Shown here one piece after another: positions 9,459 through 18,907 of a stretch of 64,000 nucleotides of DNA (the stretch's first letter is position 1; each line of letters begins with the position of its first letter). A program made the position numbers and the translations under genes. Origin of the DNA: Caryophanales bacterium (GTDB lineage: Bacteria; Bacillota_I; Bacilli_A; RF39; UBA660). Under the pieces are notes generated by a model. It ran no database searches, was not told the DNA's origin, and worked only from the letters and a program-made list of their open reading frames with translations. Where the stretch lies: contig JAEEVN010000001.1 in assembly GCA_016290885.1 (NCBI GenBank), positions 152,481 to 216,480 on the forward strand. Reading direction: 5' to 3'.

Positions 9459-10305
9459 ATGTTACCTTACCTAAGTATCCATCTCTTAAATCTTTAATAA
9501 TTATATTAGATACTTTATTATAATCAACTTCATTACCTCTAACTAGGCATCCTCTTTTTCTTCCTATATATTCATAAGCATCTGTATAATCTTCTTCATC
9601 CAAAGAAAAAGAACCATATCTATTAAATAGTAAATCTTGATAATTGTCAAACATATATTTCAAAATATAACATGCAACTTCATCAATAGGAAGTATTTCA
9701 TCTTTAATAGATGAAAAACATGCAAGTGTATAAGCTTGTTTTTGATCATCTATCTTAGGCCATAATATACCAGGAGTATCCATTAAATCTAATTTATCAT
9801 TAATTCTAATCCAAGATATATCTTTAGTAACACCTGGTTTATTACCTACATTAACAGCTTTTCTACCAGTTATTTTATTAATTAAAGTACTCTTACCTAC
9901 ATTAGGTACTCCCATGATTAATGCTCTATATTTACGTATTTCCATACCTTTTTCTAATCTTTTAGCATTTAAATCATTTAGTACTTCATCAGTTAAAGTA
10001 AATAACTTATTGACATTCTTATCATTAACTAAATCTGTTAAAAATACTTTATATCCTAAAGATTCATAATAACTAATCCATTTATTAGTTTTATCTAAAT
10101 CACATAAATCTCTTTTAGTCATAATCATAATCTTAGGTTTATTCTTAATTAAATCATCAATATCTTTTATTCTAGAACTAGATGGCATACGTGCATCTAC
10201 TACTTCATAAACTATATCTATTAATTTAATCTTTTCTTCAATCTCTTTTCTAGCCTTATTCATATGGCCAGGAAAAAAGTTAATATTAGTTTTATTTTCA
10301 TTCAT
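9442..10305 (-). CDS. rbgA: Ribosome biogenesis GTPase RbgA/YlqF
   Basis: Circularly permuted GTPase, 'FPGHMNKARKEIEEK', 'GVPNVGKSTLIN'; start at the RBS-preceded ATG. Confidence 0.93.
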   Translation of the reverse strand: MNENKTNINFFPGHMNKARKEIEEKIKLIDIVYEVVDARMPSSSRIKDIDDLIKNKPKIMIMTKRDLCDLDKTNKWISYYESLGYKVFLTDLVNDKNVNKLFTLTDEVLNDLNAKRLEKGMEIRKYRALIMGVPNVGKSTLINKITGRKAVNVGNKPGVTKDISWIRINDKLDLMDTPGILWPKIDDQKQAYTLACFSSIKDEILPIDEVACYILKYMFDNYQDLLFNRYGSFSLDEEDYTDAYEYIGRKRGCLVRGNEVDYNKVSNIIIKDLRDGYLGKVTFDERV

Positions 10306-10324
10306 TCGGATCAACTCCTTTACA

Positions 10325-10780
10325 TTATAGTTTTATTTTACCATTATTTATCTTATCAATTATTGCTTTAGCTCTAGATTCCATATTAGGTAATGAATCT
10401 AAACTAAAGAATTTCAATTGTTTACTTTCATTATCAGATGCTTTAATTTCTCCGGTATAATTTAAAACTTTAAATAGCACTATTACTGTGCACATTTTAT
10501 CGCCATTAGGATATTCAAAATAATATTCATCACCGGATAATACTGTAACTAATTCAAGCTTATCAGCACTTATTCCTGCTTCTTCTTTTAATTTTCTTAC
10601 AGCAGTTTCCTCAATTGTTTCGTGCAATTCCATTGAGCCACCTGGAATACCCCATGTATTTGTATCACTTCTTAAATTCAATAATATTTCATTTCTATCA
10701 TTAAACACTAATGTTGTTGCACCTAACCCGATTAAAGGTTCATGTCCAACATACCTTCTTAAATTCATTATATAACCCAT
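10325..10780 (-). CDS. Nudix hydrolase
   Basis: 'GGSMELHETIEETAVRKLKEEAGI' Nudix box. Confidence 0.9.
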   Translation of the reverse strand: MGYIMNLRRYVGHEPLIGLGATTLVFNDRNEILLNLRSDTNTWGIPGGSMELHETIEETAVRKLKEEAGISADKLELVTVLSGDEYYFEYPNGDKMCTVIVLFKVLNYTGEIKASDNESKQLKFFSLDSLPNMESRAKAIIDKINNGKIKL

Positions 10781-10802
10781 TTTATACCTCTTTTTCTAAA
10801 GA

Positions 10803-11573
10803 TTATTCTCCTGTTAATTTCGTTGTATGTGAATTAGGTGCAAGATTTAAAAAATCAATAAATTGTCTAAAATTATCAATTCTATAATCAGTTAATTCAT
10901 TAATTTGATCACGATTTAAATCTGCATATTTATCATATATATTCACAACTTCAATACCTGCTCTAGAAGCTGCTAAAACACCTGTATATGAATCTTCAAA
11001 TATTAGACATTTATCAGGAGTAGCACTATAATGTTCCATTATTATATTATATACTTCTGGATCAGGTTTCTTATTTTTAACTTGTTCACTAGTAATTATT
11101 AAATCAAATGCATCTTTAATATTCATTTCATCAAGCATTCTTTTATTCTTTTTATAATATACTTCTAATTGAGATTGAGTAGTAACTGTTGCTAATACTA
11201 AAATATATCCCATTTCTTTTAATTTTTTAATTAATGAAGTTACATCTGGTTTAAAACCTACTTCATTTATTAAGATTTCATTACCTATATTTTTTCTTAT
11301 TTCAGTTAATTCAATCTTATCTTTAATACTTAAATCATATTTATTAATTAGGTATTCACTATATGCTATATAAGTATCACTACCTGCATTACTATGCATA
11401 AATTTATCTCTATCTACTTGTATATATTCTAAATCCAATGTTTTACCAGAATAATTATGTATTAATTTTTGATCAGTTAAATTCCATATACCTACAGAAT
11501 CTATTAAAGTACCATCTAAATCAAATATAATTACTCTTTTATTTTTTAATTTTAATTCACTTAGGTTTTTCAT
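10803..11573 (-). CDS. HAD phosphatase (beta-phosphoglucomutase/PGP-like)
   Basis: 'IFDLDGTLIDS', 'KKPDPEVY', 'IFEDSYTGVLAASRAGI'. Confidence 0.88.
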   Translation of the reverse strand: MKNLSELKLKNKRVIIFDLDGTLIDSVGIWNLTDQKLIHNYSGKTLDLEYIQVDRDKFMHSNAGSDTYIAYSEYLINKYDLSIKDKIELTEIRKNIGNEILINEVGFKPDVTSLIKKLKEMGYILVLATVTTQSQLEVYYKKNKRMLDEMNIKDAFDLIITSEQVKNKKPDPEVYNIIMEHYSATPDKCLIFEDSYTGVLAASRAGIEVVNIYDKYADLNRDQINELTDYRIDNFRQFIDFLNLAPNSHTTKLTGE

Positions 11574-11575
11574 TA

Positions 11576-12013
11576 TTATCCCCTGCTTTTTAATATTTCA
11601 ACAGCTTTATCTCTATGAAGTTCTTTAACTATTTCTATTTCATTATTAGCGTATTTTGCTAATACATCTATATCAGTAATCATTTCTGGGCAATAATTAT
11701 CATTACTATCTTGTAAAGTGGCAGCATAAACTATTTTAGAAAATTCTTCATAAAGAATAGCCCCCATACACATCATACATGGTTCACAAGAAACATACAT
11801 AGTTGCTCCTTTTAAATCACCATATAAATTTTTATTTTTAGATGCACTCTCTATAGCTTCTAATTCAGGATGTGAATACATACTCTTTTCCATTAAAGTA
11901 TTATCATCGCTTCTGCCAATTATTTCTCCATCTTTAACAACAATTGCTCCAAATGGATATTTAGCATTTTTACTAATCTCAATTGCTATATCTATATATT
12001 GTTCATCTGTCAT
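11576..12013 (-). CDS. Nucleoside/guanine deaminase family (CDA fold)
   Basis: 'HPELEAI' plus 'CEPCMMCMGAI' zinc deaminase motifs. Confidence 0.85.
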   Translation of the reverse strand: MTDEQYIDIAIEISKNAKYPFGAIVVKDGEIIGRSDDNTLMEKSMYSHPELEAIESASKNKNLYGDLKGATMYVSCEPCMMCMGAILYEEFSKIVYAATLQDSNDNYCPEMITDIDVLAKYANNEIEIVKELHRDKAVEILKSRG

Positions 12014-12026
12014 ATGATTACCTCCT

Positions 12027-12626
12027 TTATAAATTTTCACTAATTAATTTATATTGTCTTCCTTTAGTTATATAATTAAATATTTCTTCCCAACTACTTG
12101 TTTTAAACATTTTATCATTATTATAATCTCTTGTTCTATCTGTTTCAAACATTATTACTTTAGTATTTGTTTTTTCTAAAGCGTCTTCACAATTACGAAT
12201 TGCATCATCAATAAAATATTCTGCATCATCAAGATACTTATATTTATCATTTGTTCCAGTAATTATTCCATCATGAGGAATATGATGTTTTTCTAAATAA
12301 CTAGGAACTATTAAATCTGTATGATCATCTTCTCTTATTCCTCTATTAGTTATAAATACTATTTCATATCCTAATTCTTTAAGTTTATTTATATAAGTAA
12401 CTGCATCTTCTTTAATTGGTATATTTAAGGCTTCTTTATTGAAATAATTTTCTACGAAATAAAGTAATTCTTCTTGTGACCAATTGCTACTTCTAGGCAT
12501 TACTTTACCAAAATCAATATCATTATTTTTATGTAATACTTCTCTATCATATTCTATTGCCATTTTTCCATAGAATTCTGTAGTATTACAAATAGTATTA
12601 TCTATATCAATTGCTATTTTACTCAT
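12027..12626 (-). CDS. HAD 5'(3')-deoxyribonucleotidase-like protein
   Basis: 'IAIDIDNTICNT', 'VFITNRG', 'FIDDAIRNCEDA'. Confidence 0.75.
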   Translation of the reverse strand: MSKIAIDIDNTICNTTEFYGKMAIEYDREVLHKNNDIDFGKVMPRSSNWSQEELLYFVENYFNKEALNIPIKEDAVTYINKLKELGYEIVFITNRGIREDDHTDLIVPSYLEKHHIPHDGIITGTNDKYKYLDDAEYFIDDAIRNCEDALEKTNTKVIMFETDRTRDYNNDKMFKTSSWEEIFNYITKGRQYKLISENL

Positions 12627-12637
12627 ACAATTCTCCT

Positions 12638-13369
12638 TTAATTATTTAATCTGCCACCATTTAACCAAATATTTTCACCAGTTATAAAACTTGCATCATC
12701 TGATAGCAAAAATAAACATAGTTTAGCAGTATCTTCTGGTGTTGCAAATCTACATAATGGCGTATCTTTTAATTTTTGATCTATTTCTTCTTGTTTCCAA
12801 CCTTTTAATGATAAAGGTGTAGGAGTAAATGCTGGGCAAATACTATTTGCTCTTATTTTCCTTTCTGCATATTCTAAAGCAGTTGCTTTAGTAAAATTAA
12901 TAATACCTGCTGCTGCAGCACAATATGCTGGAGATTCAGTACATGGCACTACTCCTAAATGTGATGAAATATTTACAATAGCACCACCATCACTCATAAT
13001 AGGATATGCATATTTAGTACACATTACTTTTCCTATAAGATTTGTATCTATAACTTTTCTAAAATTATCTATATTAAAATCTTTAATAAAATCATCTATA
13101 AACATACCTGCATTATTTACTAAATAATCAATATGTCCATATTTATCTTTTATTATATTAAACATATCAATAACTTCTTTTTCATTGGATATATCACATT
13201 TAATAATAAATAAATTATCATTATTAAATTCTTCTTTAGTCTCATTTGCAGCATCATCATTATCATGATAACAAGTAATAACTATACATTCTTTATCTAA
13301 TAGTTCTTTAACTATTTCTTTACCTATTCCACTAGTACCACCTGTTACTAAAGCTATTTTATTTTTCAT
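12638..13369 (-). CDS. SDR-family oxidoreductase
   Basis: 'VTGGTSGIGKEI', 'NNAG', 'YCAAAAGIINFTKA', 'ITGENIWLNGG'. Confidence 0.9.
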   Translation of the reverse strand: MKNKIALVTGGTSGIGKEIVKELLDKECIVITCYHDNDDAANETKEEFNNDNLFIIKCDISNEKEVIDMFNIIKDKYGHIDYLVNNAGMFIDDFIKDFNIDNFRKVIDTNLIGKVMCTKYAYPIMSDGGAIVNISSHLGVVPCTESPAYCAAAAGIINFTKATALEYAERKIRANSICPAFTPTPLSLKGWKQEEIDQKLKDTPLCRFATPEDTAKLCLFLLSDDASFITGENIWLNGGRLNN

Positions 13370-13378
13370 AAGTCCTCC

Positions 13379-13879
13379 TTAGAATATTTCATTTATATTT
13401 TCATATTTAAATATATCATCATTATTTCTACCTTTTATACCATAGAAATCTAAATTAAACTTTTTAGCTAATTCATAGTCACTATAACTATCTCCTATAT
13501 AAAATGAATTTGCTAAATCTATATCAAATTCTTCTAATGCGTTATCTATCATACCTGTTTTTGGTTTCTTACAATTACAGTTATCGATACTTCTATGTGG
13601 GCAATGATATACTTTTAATATATTTATATTATTTTCTTTTAATATATTAATCAATTTATTTGTATATTCTTCGTATTGTTTTTCTGTAATAATACCTTTT
13701 GAAATTAATCCTTGATTTGTTAGTATGATAAATTCATATCCTTGATCTTTAATCTTTTTTAATCCTTCGATAGTACCTTCTAATAAGATTGGTTCAGTAA
13801 TACTATTCCATTCTTCATCAGGATATTCTTTACTAATTGTTCCATCTCTATCTAAAAATGCAATCTTCATATTATTCAC
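13379..13879 (-). CDS. HAD-IIIA phosphatase (GmhB/HisB-N-like)
   Basis: 'AFLDRDGTISKE', 'ILTNQGLISKG', 'CPHRSIDNCNCKKPKTGM' Zn loop. Confidence 0.88.
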   Translation of the reverse strand: MNNMKIAFLDRDGTISKEYPDEEWNSITEPILLEGTIEGLKKIKDQGYEFIILTNQGLISKGIITEKQYEEYTNKLINILKENNINILKVYHCPHRSIDNCNCKKPKTGMIDNALEEFDIDLANSFYIGDSYSDYELAKKFNLDFYGIKGRNNDDIFKYENINEIF

Positions 13880-14516
13880 CTAATCTAGTTAAAGATGAAT
13901 TTTCTTGTATAGGTATAAGTCTTGTTTTAATAGTATTAATAAATGCACATTTATGTATTATTTCAAATTGTTCATTTTCTATAGTTAAACTAAGACGAAC
14001 TAATAAATTAGGCATAAAATAATACTTATCATTAGCAAAGTTACCATATTCACTATCATCTTCAGTATAGAAACCTTTTAACATGTTATATAAAAGACTC
14101 CATCTATCACAAGATCCTACATCGATTTCTTCTTTGCCTTCATTACCATTGAATATTGGTTCTTCTTTTAAATCTATATCTTCTCTTTGAATATTATATT
14201 TATTAAATAAATCAGATAATAATCCATCTTCAAAATATTGATTTAGTGCAATATTAATACATTTATCAATATCTGTATTTTTATTGATAACATATAATCT
14301 TACTGGTTTATTGTCTTTATAAAATATAATTGCATTATGTTTATTATTAACAATAATGTCTTTTGAACTAACTTCTATAGTACAATTACAATTCTTTACT
14401 ACTTTATATTTATCAAAAGCAATATTACCATTACTAAATCCATCGACAAAGGCACCGTTAAATCCTTCATATTGGTTTTCTTTTGGTTCTATCCATAAGT
14501 CTATTGTTTTAATCAT
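13872..14516 (-). CDS. Hypothetical protein
   Basis: ORF co-directional with and overlapping its neighbour. Confidence 0.5.
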   Translation of the reverse strand: MIKTIDLWIEPKENQYEGFNGAFVDGFSNGNIAFDKYKVVKNCNCTIEVSSKDIIVNNKHNAIIFYKDNKPVRLYVINKNTDIDKCINIALNQYFEDGLLSDLFNKYNIQREDIDLKEEPIFNGNEGKEEIDVGSCDRWSLLYNMLKGFYTEDDSEYGNFANDKYYFMPNLLVRLSLTIENEQFEIIHKCAFINTIKTRLIPIQENSSLTRLGE

Positions 14517-14552
14517 GAATACCTCTCTTACATTTTTATTTTTAATATTTAT

Positions 14553-15671
14553 CTACTTGTGTCTTTTCATTGAACTTACTTCACTTTTTAGATTTGCTTC
14601 TGGGGATAATCTAAAGAAGTCATATGGATATCTTGCTCCTATATATTTAGCAGCCATATCTATAAAGTAATTATAATCTCCAGTTTTACTTTCATATTTT
14701 TTAGCAATTCTATCTATGATATCTTTCATATCATTTTTTGTATAATGTGTTCCATTAACGTCATTATCATCACTTATTTGGAATACTAATCTATCTAAAT
14801 CTATTAATAAATCTTTAAGAAGATAATTATCTATTATTTTCTTTTCTACTTCTGATAAGAAATGATAATATTCTGCTTGGTTATAGTGTGGATCCGGAAG
14901 AATAGCACCGTTTTGCGTTTTATAGAATGCTTGTCTTGGGAAAGATGGTACATATGTAACATTTGCATATAATGCGGCTACTCTCTTCATTTTAGGATTC
15001 ATAAATATATCTGATAAAAGAGTATTTGCTATTCTAGGTGCTCCACATAAATATACTTGTGTATTAGTATCTTCTTTTCTATTACTATTTTGAATTAATT
15101 CTAGAATAGAACTAATACCAAAAACATCTCTATCTACAGAGAAGAATAAATTAGGTATAGTTAATGATCCATGTCTAGTTACTATATCTAGAAATGAACC
15201 TGTTCCAAGATTTAATATAACTATATTTGCTTTTTTCTTATCTTTATCAAATATAACATCTTGTACTTTTCTATCTGAACCTCCAGTAAAGTATTCTTGT
15301 ATTTGATCTTCATTAAGTAGAGGTTTTCCAGAGAACATAGCTCTTCTATAGTCTACTCTATTCCATCTATCTGTATCTTTTTCAGTTAGATTTTGTCTAA
15401 TCCAATCTGCTACTGAAAGAGCATTATTATTTTCCCATCTAGAAAGATGAAATGTTTCTACATTTACACCATTCTTTTTACCATAATCTATTAAGCCTAA
15501 GTTTCTATTAAGTAGTAATTTGCCTGGTTCTGAAACAGAGAATCCATTTGAAATTGAGTGACCAATTGATGCTAATGATAAAGTTTCTTTTGGGTAATCT
15601 CTCATATACTTTATTAGTTCTTCATTAGTTTGGTCAAGAATATCTTTTTCTTTTTCTCTATCATAACGCAT
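14553..15671 (-). CDS. Divergent SGNH/GDSL-like hydrolase (putative)
   Basis: 'SIGHSISNGF' (GHS in place of GDS), 'ILNLGTG', late 'DPHYN'; start moved to the ATG after GGAAAGGAG. Confidence 0.45.
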   Translation of the reverse strand: MRYDREKEKDILDQTNEELIKYMRDYPKETLSLASIGHSISNGFSVSEPGKLLLNRNLGLIDYGKKNGVNVETFHLSRWENNNALSVADWIRQNLTEKDTDRWNRVDYRRAMFSGKPLLNEDQIQEYFTGGSDRKVQDVIFDKDKKKANIVILNLGTGSFLDIVTRHGSLTIPNLFFSVDRDVFGISSILELIQNSNRKEDTNTQVYLCGAPRIANTLLSDIFMNPKMKRVAALYANVTYVPSFPRQAFYKTQNGAILPDPHYNQAEYYHFLSEVEKKIIDNYLLKDLLIDLDRLVFQISDDNDVNGTHYTKNDMKDIIDRIAKKYESKTGDYNYFIDMAAKYIGARYPYDFFRLSPEANLKSEVSSMKRHK

Positions 15672-15821
15672 ATTTCTCACTCCTTTCCAATATATTATTA
15701 TACTTTTTATATGCAAAATCAATCATTTATATAATTATATATAATATATTATATCATATGTTTATTTATTACTTGTTAAATTATCTTTATTTTACAATAA
15801 AAAAATAAGAAATATTATTTC

Positions 15822-16364
15822 TTATTTAATTATTTTTATCTTATTTAATGGCCATATAACAATAGATGCTTTACCAGTAATTTGCTCTTTTTTAATAGTA
15901 CCTACTTCAGAATATCTACTATCTAAAGATACTTCTCTATTGTCTCCCATTACTAGATATGAATCTCCTGGTATTTTTTTAAGACCAATTTTACTCATAT
16001 CAAAGTCATCTGATTTTGATGAAGTAAATGAACTATCTAGTTCTTTTCCATCAGCATATACTTTATTATCTTTTATTTCTATTACTTCATTAGGAAGACC
16101 AATAACTCTTTTAATAATTTGCTTTGTTTCCTTTGATGAAGGATCAGTTATTTTGATTACTACTACATCATATCTTTCAATGTCTTTTTTTCTATATTCA
16201 AATTTATTTAATATAACTATTTCTCCATTTGTTAATGTAGTATCCATACTTGGGCCATCTACTCTAACTGGGTCAAATATAAATATTCTAATTGTTACTA
16301 CAACTAAAATAATTAATGCATAACTTATAATGTCTTTTAAAATACTTTTACTTCTTTCGCTCAT
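15822..16364 (-). CDS. lepB: Signal peptidase I
   Basis: 'DGPSMDTTLTNGE', 'IKRVIGLPNEVI', 'LVMGDNREVSLDSR'; start moved to MSERSK. Confidence 0.95.
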   Translation of the reverse strand: MSERSKSILKDIISYALIILVVVTIRIFIFDPVRVDGPSMDTTLTNGEIVILNKFEYRKKDIERYDVVVIKITDPSSKETKQIIKRVIGLPNEVIEIKDNKVYADGKELDSSFTSSKSDDFDMSKIGLKKIPGDSYLVMGDNREVSLDSRYSEVGTIKKEQITGKASIVIWPLNKIKIIK

Positions 16365-16373
16365 ATATTCTCC

Positions 16374-16405
16374 TAACAAAAATAAGGCTTTAATTGCCTT
16401 ATTTC
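16374..16405 (-). terminator. rplS terminator/attenuator just before lepB
   Basis: AATAAGGC-aattaaa-GCCTTATTTTT; contains the rplS stop TAA. Confidence 0.75.
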
Positions 16406-16743
16406 TTGTTTCTTTCTTTAATTCTGTAATTAGCAATTTTATCTCTTAAGAATCTTAATTTAGCTCTTCTAACTTTTCCTTTTCTAACTACAGTGATCTT
16501 ATCAATCTTTGGTGAGTTTACAGGAAATATTCTTTCAACACCAATTCCTGAAGATTTTTTTCTAACTGTAAAAGTTTCAGAAACTCCTGATCCTTTTCTT
16601 TCAGTACAAACTCCTTCAAATGCTTGGATTCTTTCCTTATTTCCTTCGATAATTCTAACATCTACTCTTAAAGTATCTCCTACTCTAAATTCAGGAATGT
16701 TAGGATTAATTTGTTTCTTAGTAATTTTCTTAATAATATCCAT
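16399..16743 (-). CDS. rplS: 50S ribosomal protein L19
   Basis: '[31 protein letters not shown]'. Confidence 0.97.
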   Translation of the reverse strand: MDIIKKITKKQINPNIPEFRVGDTLRVDVRIIEGNKERIQAFEGVCTERKGSGVSETFTVRKKSSGIGVERIFPVNSPKIDKITVVRKGKVRRAKLRFLRDKIANYRIKERNKK

Positions 16744-16808
16744 ATCGTTTTTCCTTTCTATATATATTAACCAGCAATCATTACATAATAAGCGGATTGC
16801 TTTTTGAC
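16744..16808 (-). promoter_or_regulatory. Putative L19 leader (autoregulatory 5'UTR)
   Basis: Immediately upstream of rplS; perfect AGCAATC/GATTGCT stem with 'CCGCTTA' apical region. Confidence 0.6.
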
Positions 16809-16815
16809 AAATACA

Positions 16816-16844
16816 ATACTAACATATTTTTATTTAAAAATCAA
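16816..16844 (-). promoter_or_regulatory. rplS sigma-A promoter
   Basis: TTGATT-17-TAGTAT with extended TGT. Confidence 0.6.
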
Positions 16845-16847
16845 CAT

Positions 16848-17873
16848 TTATTTTACTTTATATCTATATATTAAGCTTAAAACTGTAAAATAAGGTTTAA
16901 TAAAGTCTTTTTTCTTTGTTTTTTTAATAAAACCATATAGTTTTTTATCATTATTTAATAGTTTATTAAATATTCTTTTAATAAACCCATTAATATATTT
17001 ATTTTCTTCATATGTCTTAAATATTTTACTAGATTCTAATAAATATTCTTTTAATAATTCTTTATTTTCTTCTAAAGATTTATCATTTTTTATTACTTTA
17101 GTAGTTCCTGTTAAAAACGCATTAGTAAATAACATTGATTCAATTAATAATCTATGATCTTTCTTTTCATTTTTATATAAATCAAGAACTATTTTAGCAG
17201 CATCTAAATATACTTTATGTTTTTCTCCAAGTGAATTAATTAATGATCCATCTACTTGATAATAATAATATAATACATCTTTAATTAATACATAATTATT
17301 TGCTCTTAATTTTAATTCGTGTTCGAATACTAAATCTTCATATCTTCTTAATTCTTCATTAAATGATAAACCTTTAATTAATTTAGTATCAATTAGTTTA
17401 CCTGTTACATATGAAGCTTTTGTTATCATATCTTTATTATCTTTATTACCTAGAACTAAATCTTTTTTTAAAGGTTTATGCTCTAAGAAAGTTTTATTCT
17501 TATATATTATTAGATGATAACTATCTAATAAATCAGAATCATATTTAACAGCTTTTTTTACCATTATTTCAATAGCATTTTTTGAGATACTATCATCTGC
17601 ATCCATAAAGAATACATAATCCCCTGAAACAGATCTTAAACCTATATTTCTAGTTCTACTAACACCTTGATTAACTTCGCTATAAAATGGTTTTATTCTT
17701 GTATCTTTTAATGCATATTTCTTTATTATTTCTTTAGAATCATCTGTAGAGCAGTCATCTATTAGAATTATTTCTAAGTTTTCATAACTTTGATTTAATA
17801 TACTTTTAATTGATCTAGATAAATACTTTGATGCATTATAAATGGGTACTATAATACTTACTTTCTTATTCAA
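16848..17873 (-). CDS. Family 2 glycosyltransferase
   Basis: 'VSIIVPIYNASKYLSRSIKSILNQSYENLEIILIDDCSTD', 'FMDADDS'. Confidence 0.93.
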   Translation of the reverse strand: MNKKVSIIVPIYNASKYLSRSIKSILNQSYENLEIILIDDCSTDDSKEIIKKYALKDTRIKPFYSEVNQGVSRTRNIGLRSVSGDYVFFMDADDSISKNAIEIMVKKAVKYDSDLLDSYHLIIYKNKTFLEHKPLKKDLVLGNKDNKDMITKASYVTGKLIDTKLIKGLSFNEELRRYEDLVFEHELKLRANNYVLIKDVLYYYYQVDGSLINSLGEKHKVYLDAAKIVLDLYKNEKKDHRLLIESMLFTNAFLTGTTKVIKNDKSLEENKELLKEYLLESSKIFKTYEENKYINGFIKRIFNKLLNNDKKLYGFIKKTKKKDFIKPYFTVLSLIYRYKVK

Positions 17874-18906
17874 AATAATCTATACCTATCGCTTTCTTAA
17901 CTTCATTTAATGTTTTTGAAGCATCTTTCTTAGCTTCTTCAGTACCCTTTTTTAAAATATCTTTTACTAAATCAATGTTTTCTTCATAATATTTTCTTTT
18001 TTCTCTAATTGGAGTTAATATTTCTTCAATTACATTGTATAAAACATTTTTAATTGCTACATCACCAAGTCCACCTTGTTGATATTTAGATTTCATTTCA
18101 GAAAGTGAATTAAATTCACTATATTTTTTTATTTGTTCATCAGTTGCAAATACATCTAAATATAGGAATACCATATTTCCTTCTACTTTACCTGGATCTT
18201 CTACTTTTAAATGATCTGGATCAGTATACATACTCATTACTTTTTTCTTAACTGTTTCTGAATCATCTTTTAGATATATACAATTACCTAGAGATTTACT
18301 CATCTTAGCATTACCATCAAGCCCAGGTAATCTTTGAGATATTTCATCTTCATTTAAATAACCTTCACATCTAGTTAAAGTATCTCCATAGATTCTATTA
18401 AATGTATCTACTATTTCATTTGTTTGTTCAAGAAGTGGCATTTGGTCATTACCTACTGGTATTACATTAGCATGAAATGCAGTTATATCTGCAGCTTGAC
18501 TTACTGGATAATTTAAGAATCCAGATGGTACAGATGTTTCAAAACCTCTTTGTTTAATTTCAGTTTTAATAGTTGGATTTCTTTGTAATCTGGATACTGT
18601 AACTAAATTCATATAATAATATGTTAAAGTAGTTAATTCATCTACTCCAGATTGAATAAATATACAAACTTTACTAGGATCTATTCCTACTGATAAATAA
18701 TCTATTGCTACTTCAAAAAGATTATCTTGTATCTTTTTAGGATTATCAAAATTATCTGTTAAAGCTTGTGAATCTGCAATCATGACATACATTTTGTCAT
18801 AATCACCATTATTTTGTAATTTAACTCTATTTCTTAAAGATCCAATATAATGACCAATATGAAGTGGTCCAGTTGGTCTATCTCCTGTTAAAATTATTTT
18901 TCCCAT
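17866..18906 (-). CDS. trpS: Tryptophanyl-tRNA synthetase
   Basis: 'GDRPTGPLHIGHYIGSL', 'AKMSKSLGN'; start at MGKIIL. Confidence 0.96.
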   Translation of the reverse strand: MGKIILTGDRPTGPLHIGHYIGSLRNRVKLQNNGDYDKMYVMIADSQALTDNFDNPKKIQDNLFEVAIDYLSVGIDPSKVCIFIQSGVDELTTLTYYYMNLVTVSRLQRNPTIKTEIKQRGFETSVPSGFLNYPVSQAADITAFHANVIPVGNDQMPLLEQTNEIVDTFNRIYGDTLTRCEGYLNEDEISQRLPGLDGNAKMSKSLGNCIYLKDDSETVKKKVMSMYTDPDHLKVEDPGKVEGNMVFLYLDVFATDEQIKKYSEFNSLSEMKSKYQQGGLGDVAIKNVLYNVIEEILTPIREKRKYYEENIDLVKDILKKGTEEAKKDASKTLNEVKKAIGIDYFE

Positions 18907-18907
18907 A

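Noticed and set aside
14356-14670. 104-aa plus-strand ORF and other antisense ORFs (e.g. 1727, 13837, 15940, 16493, 20830, 24458, 28911, 32094, 41649, 42743, 48233, 50078, 59155)
   Set aside because: All antisense to supported minus-strand genes with no RBS/promoter support noticed
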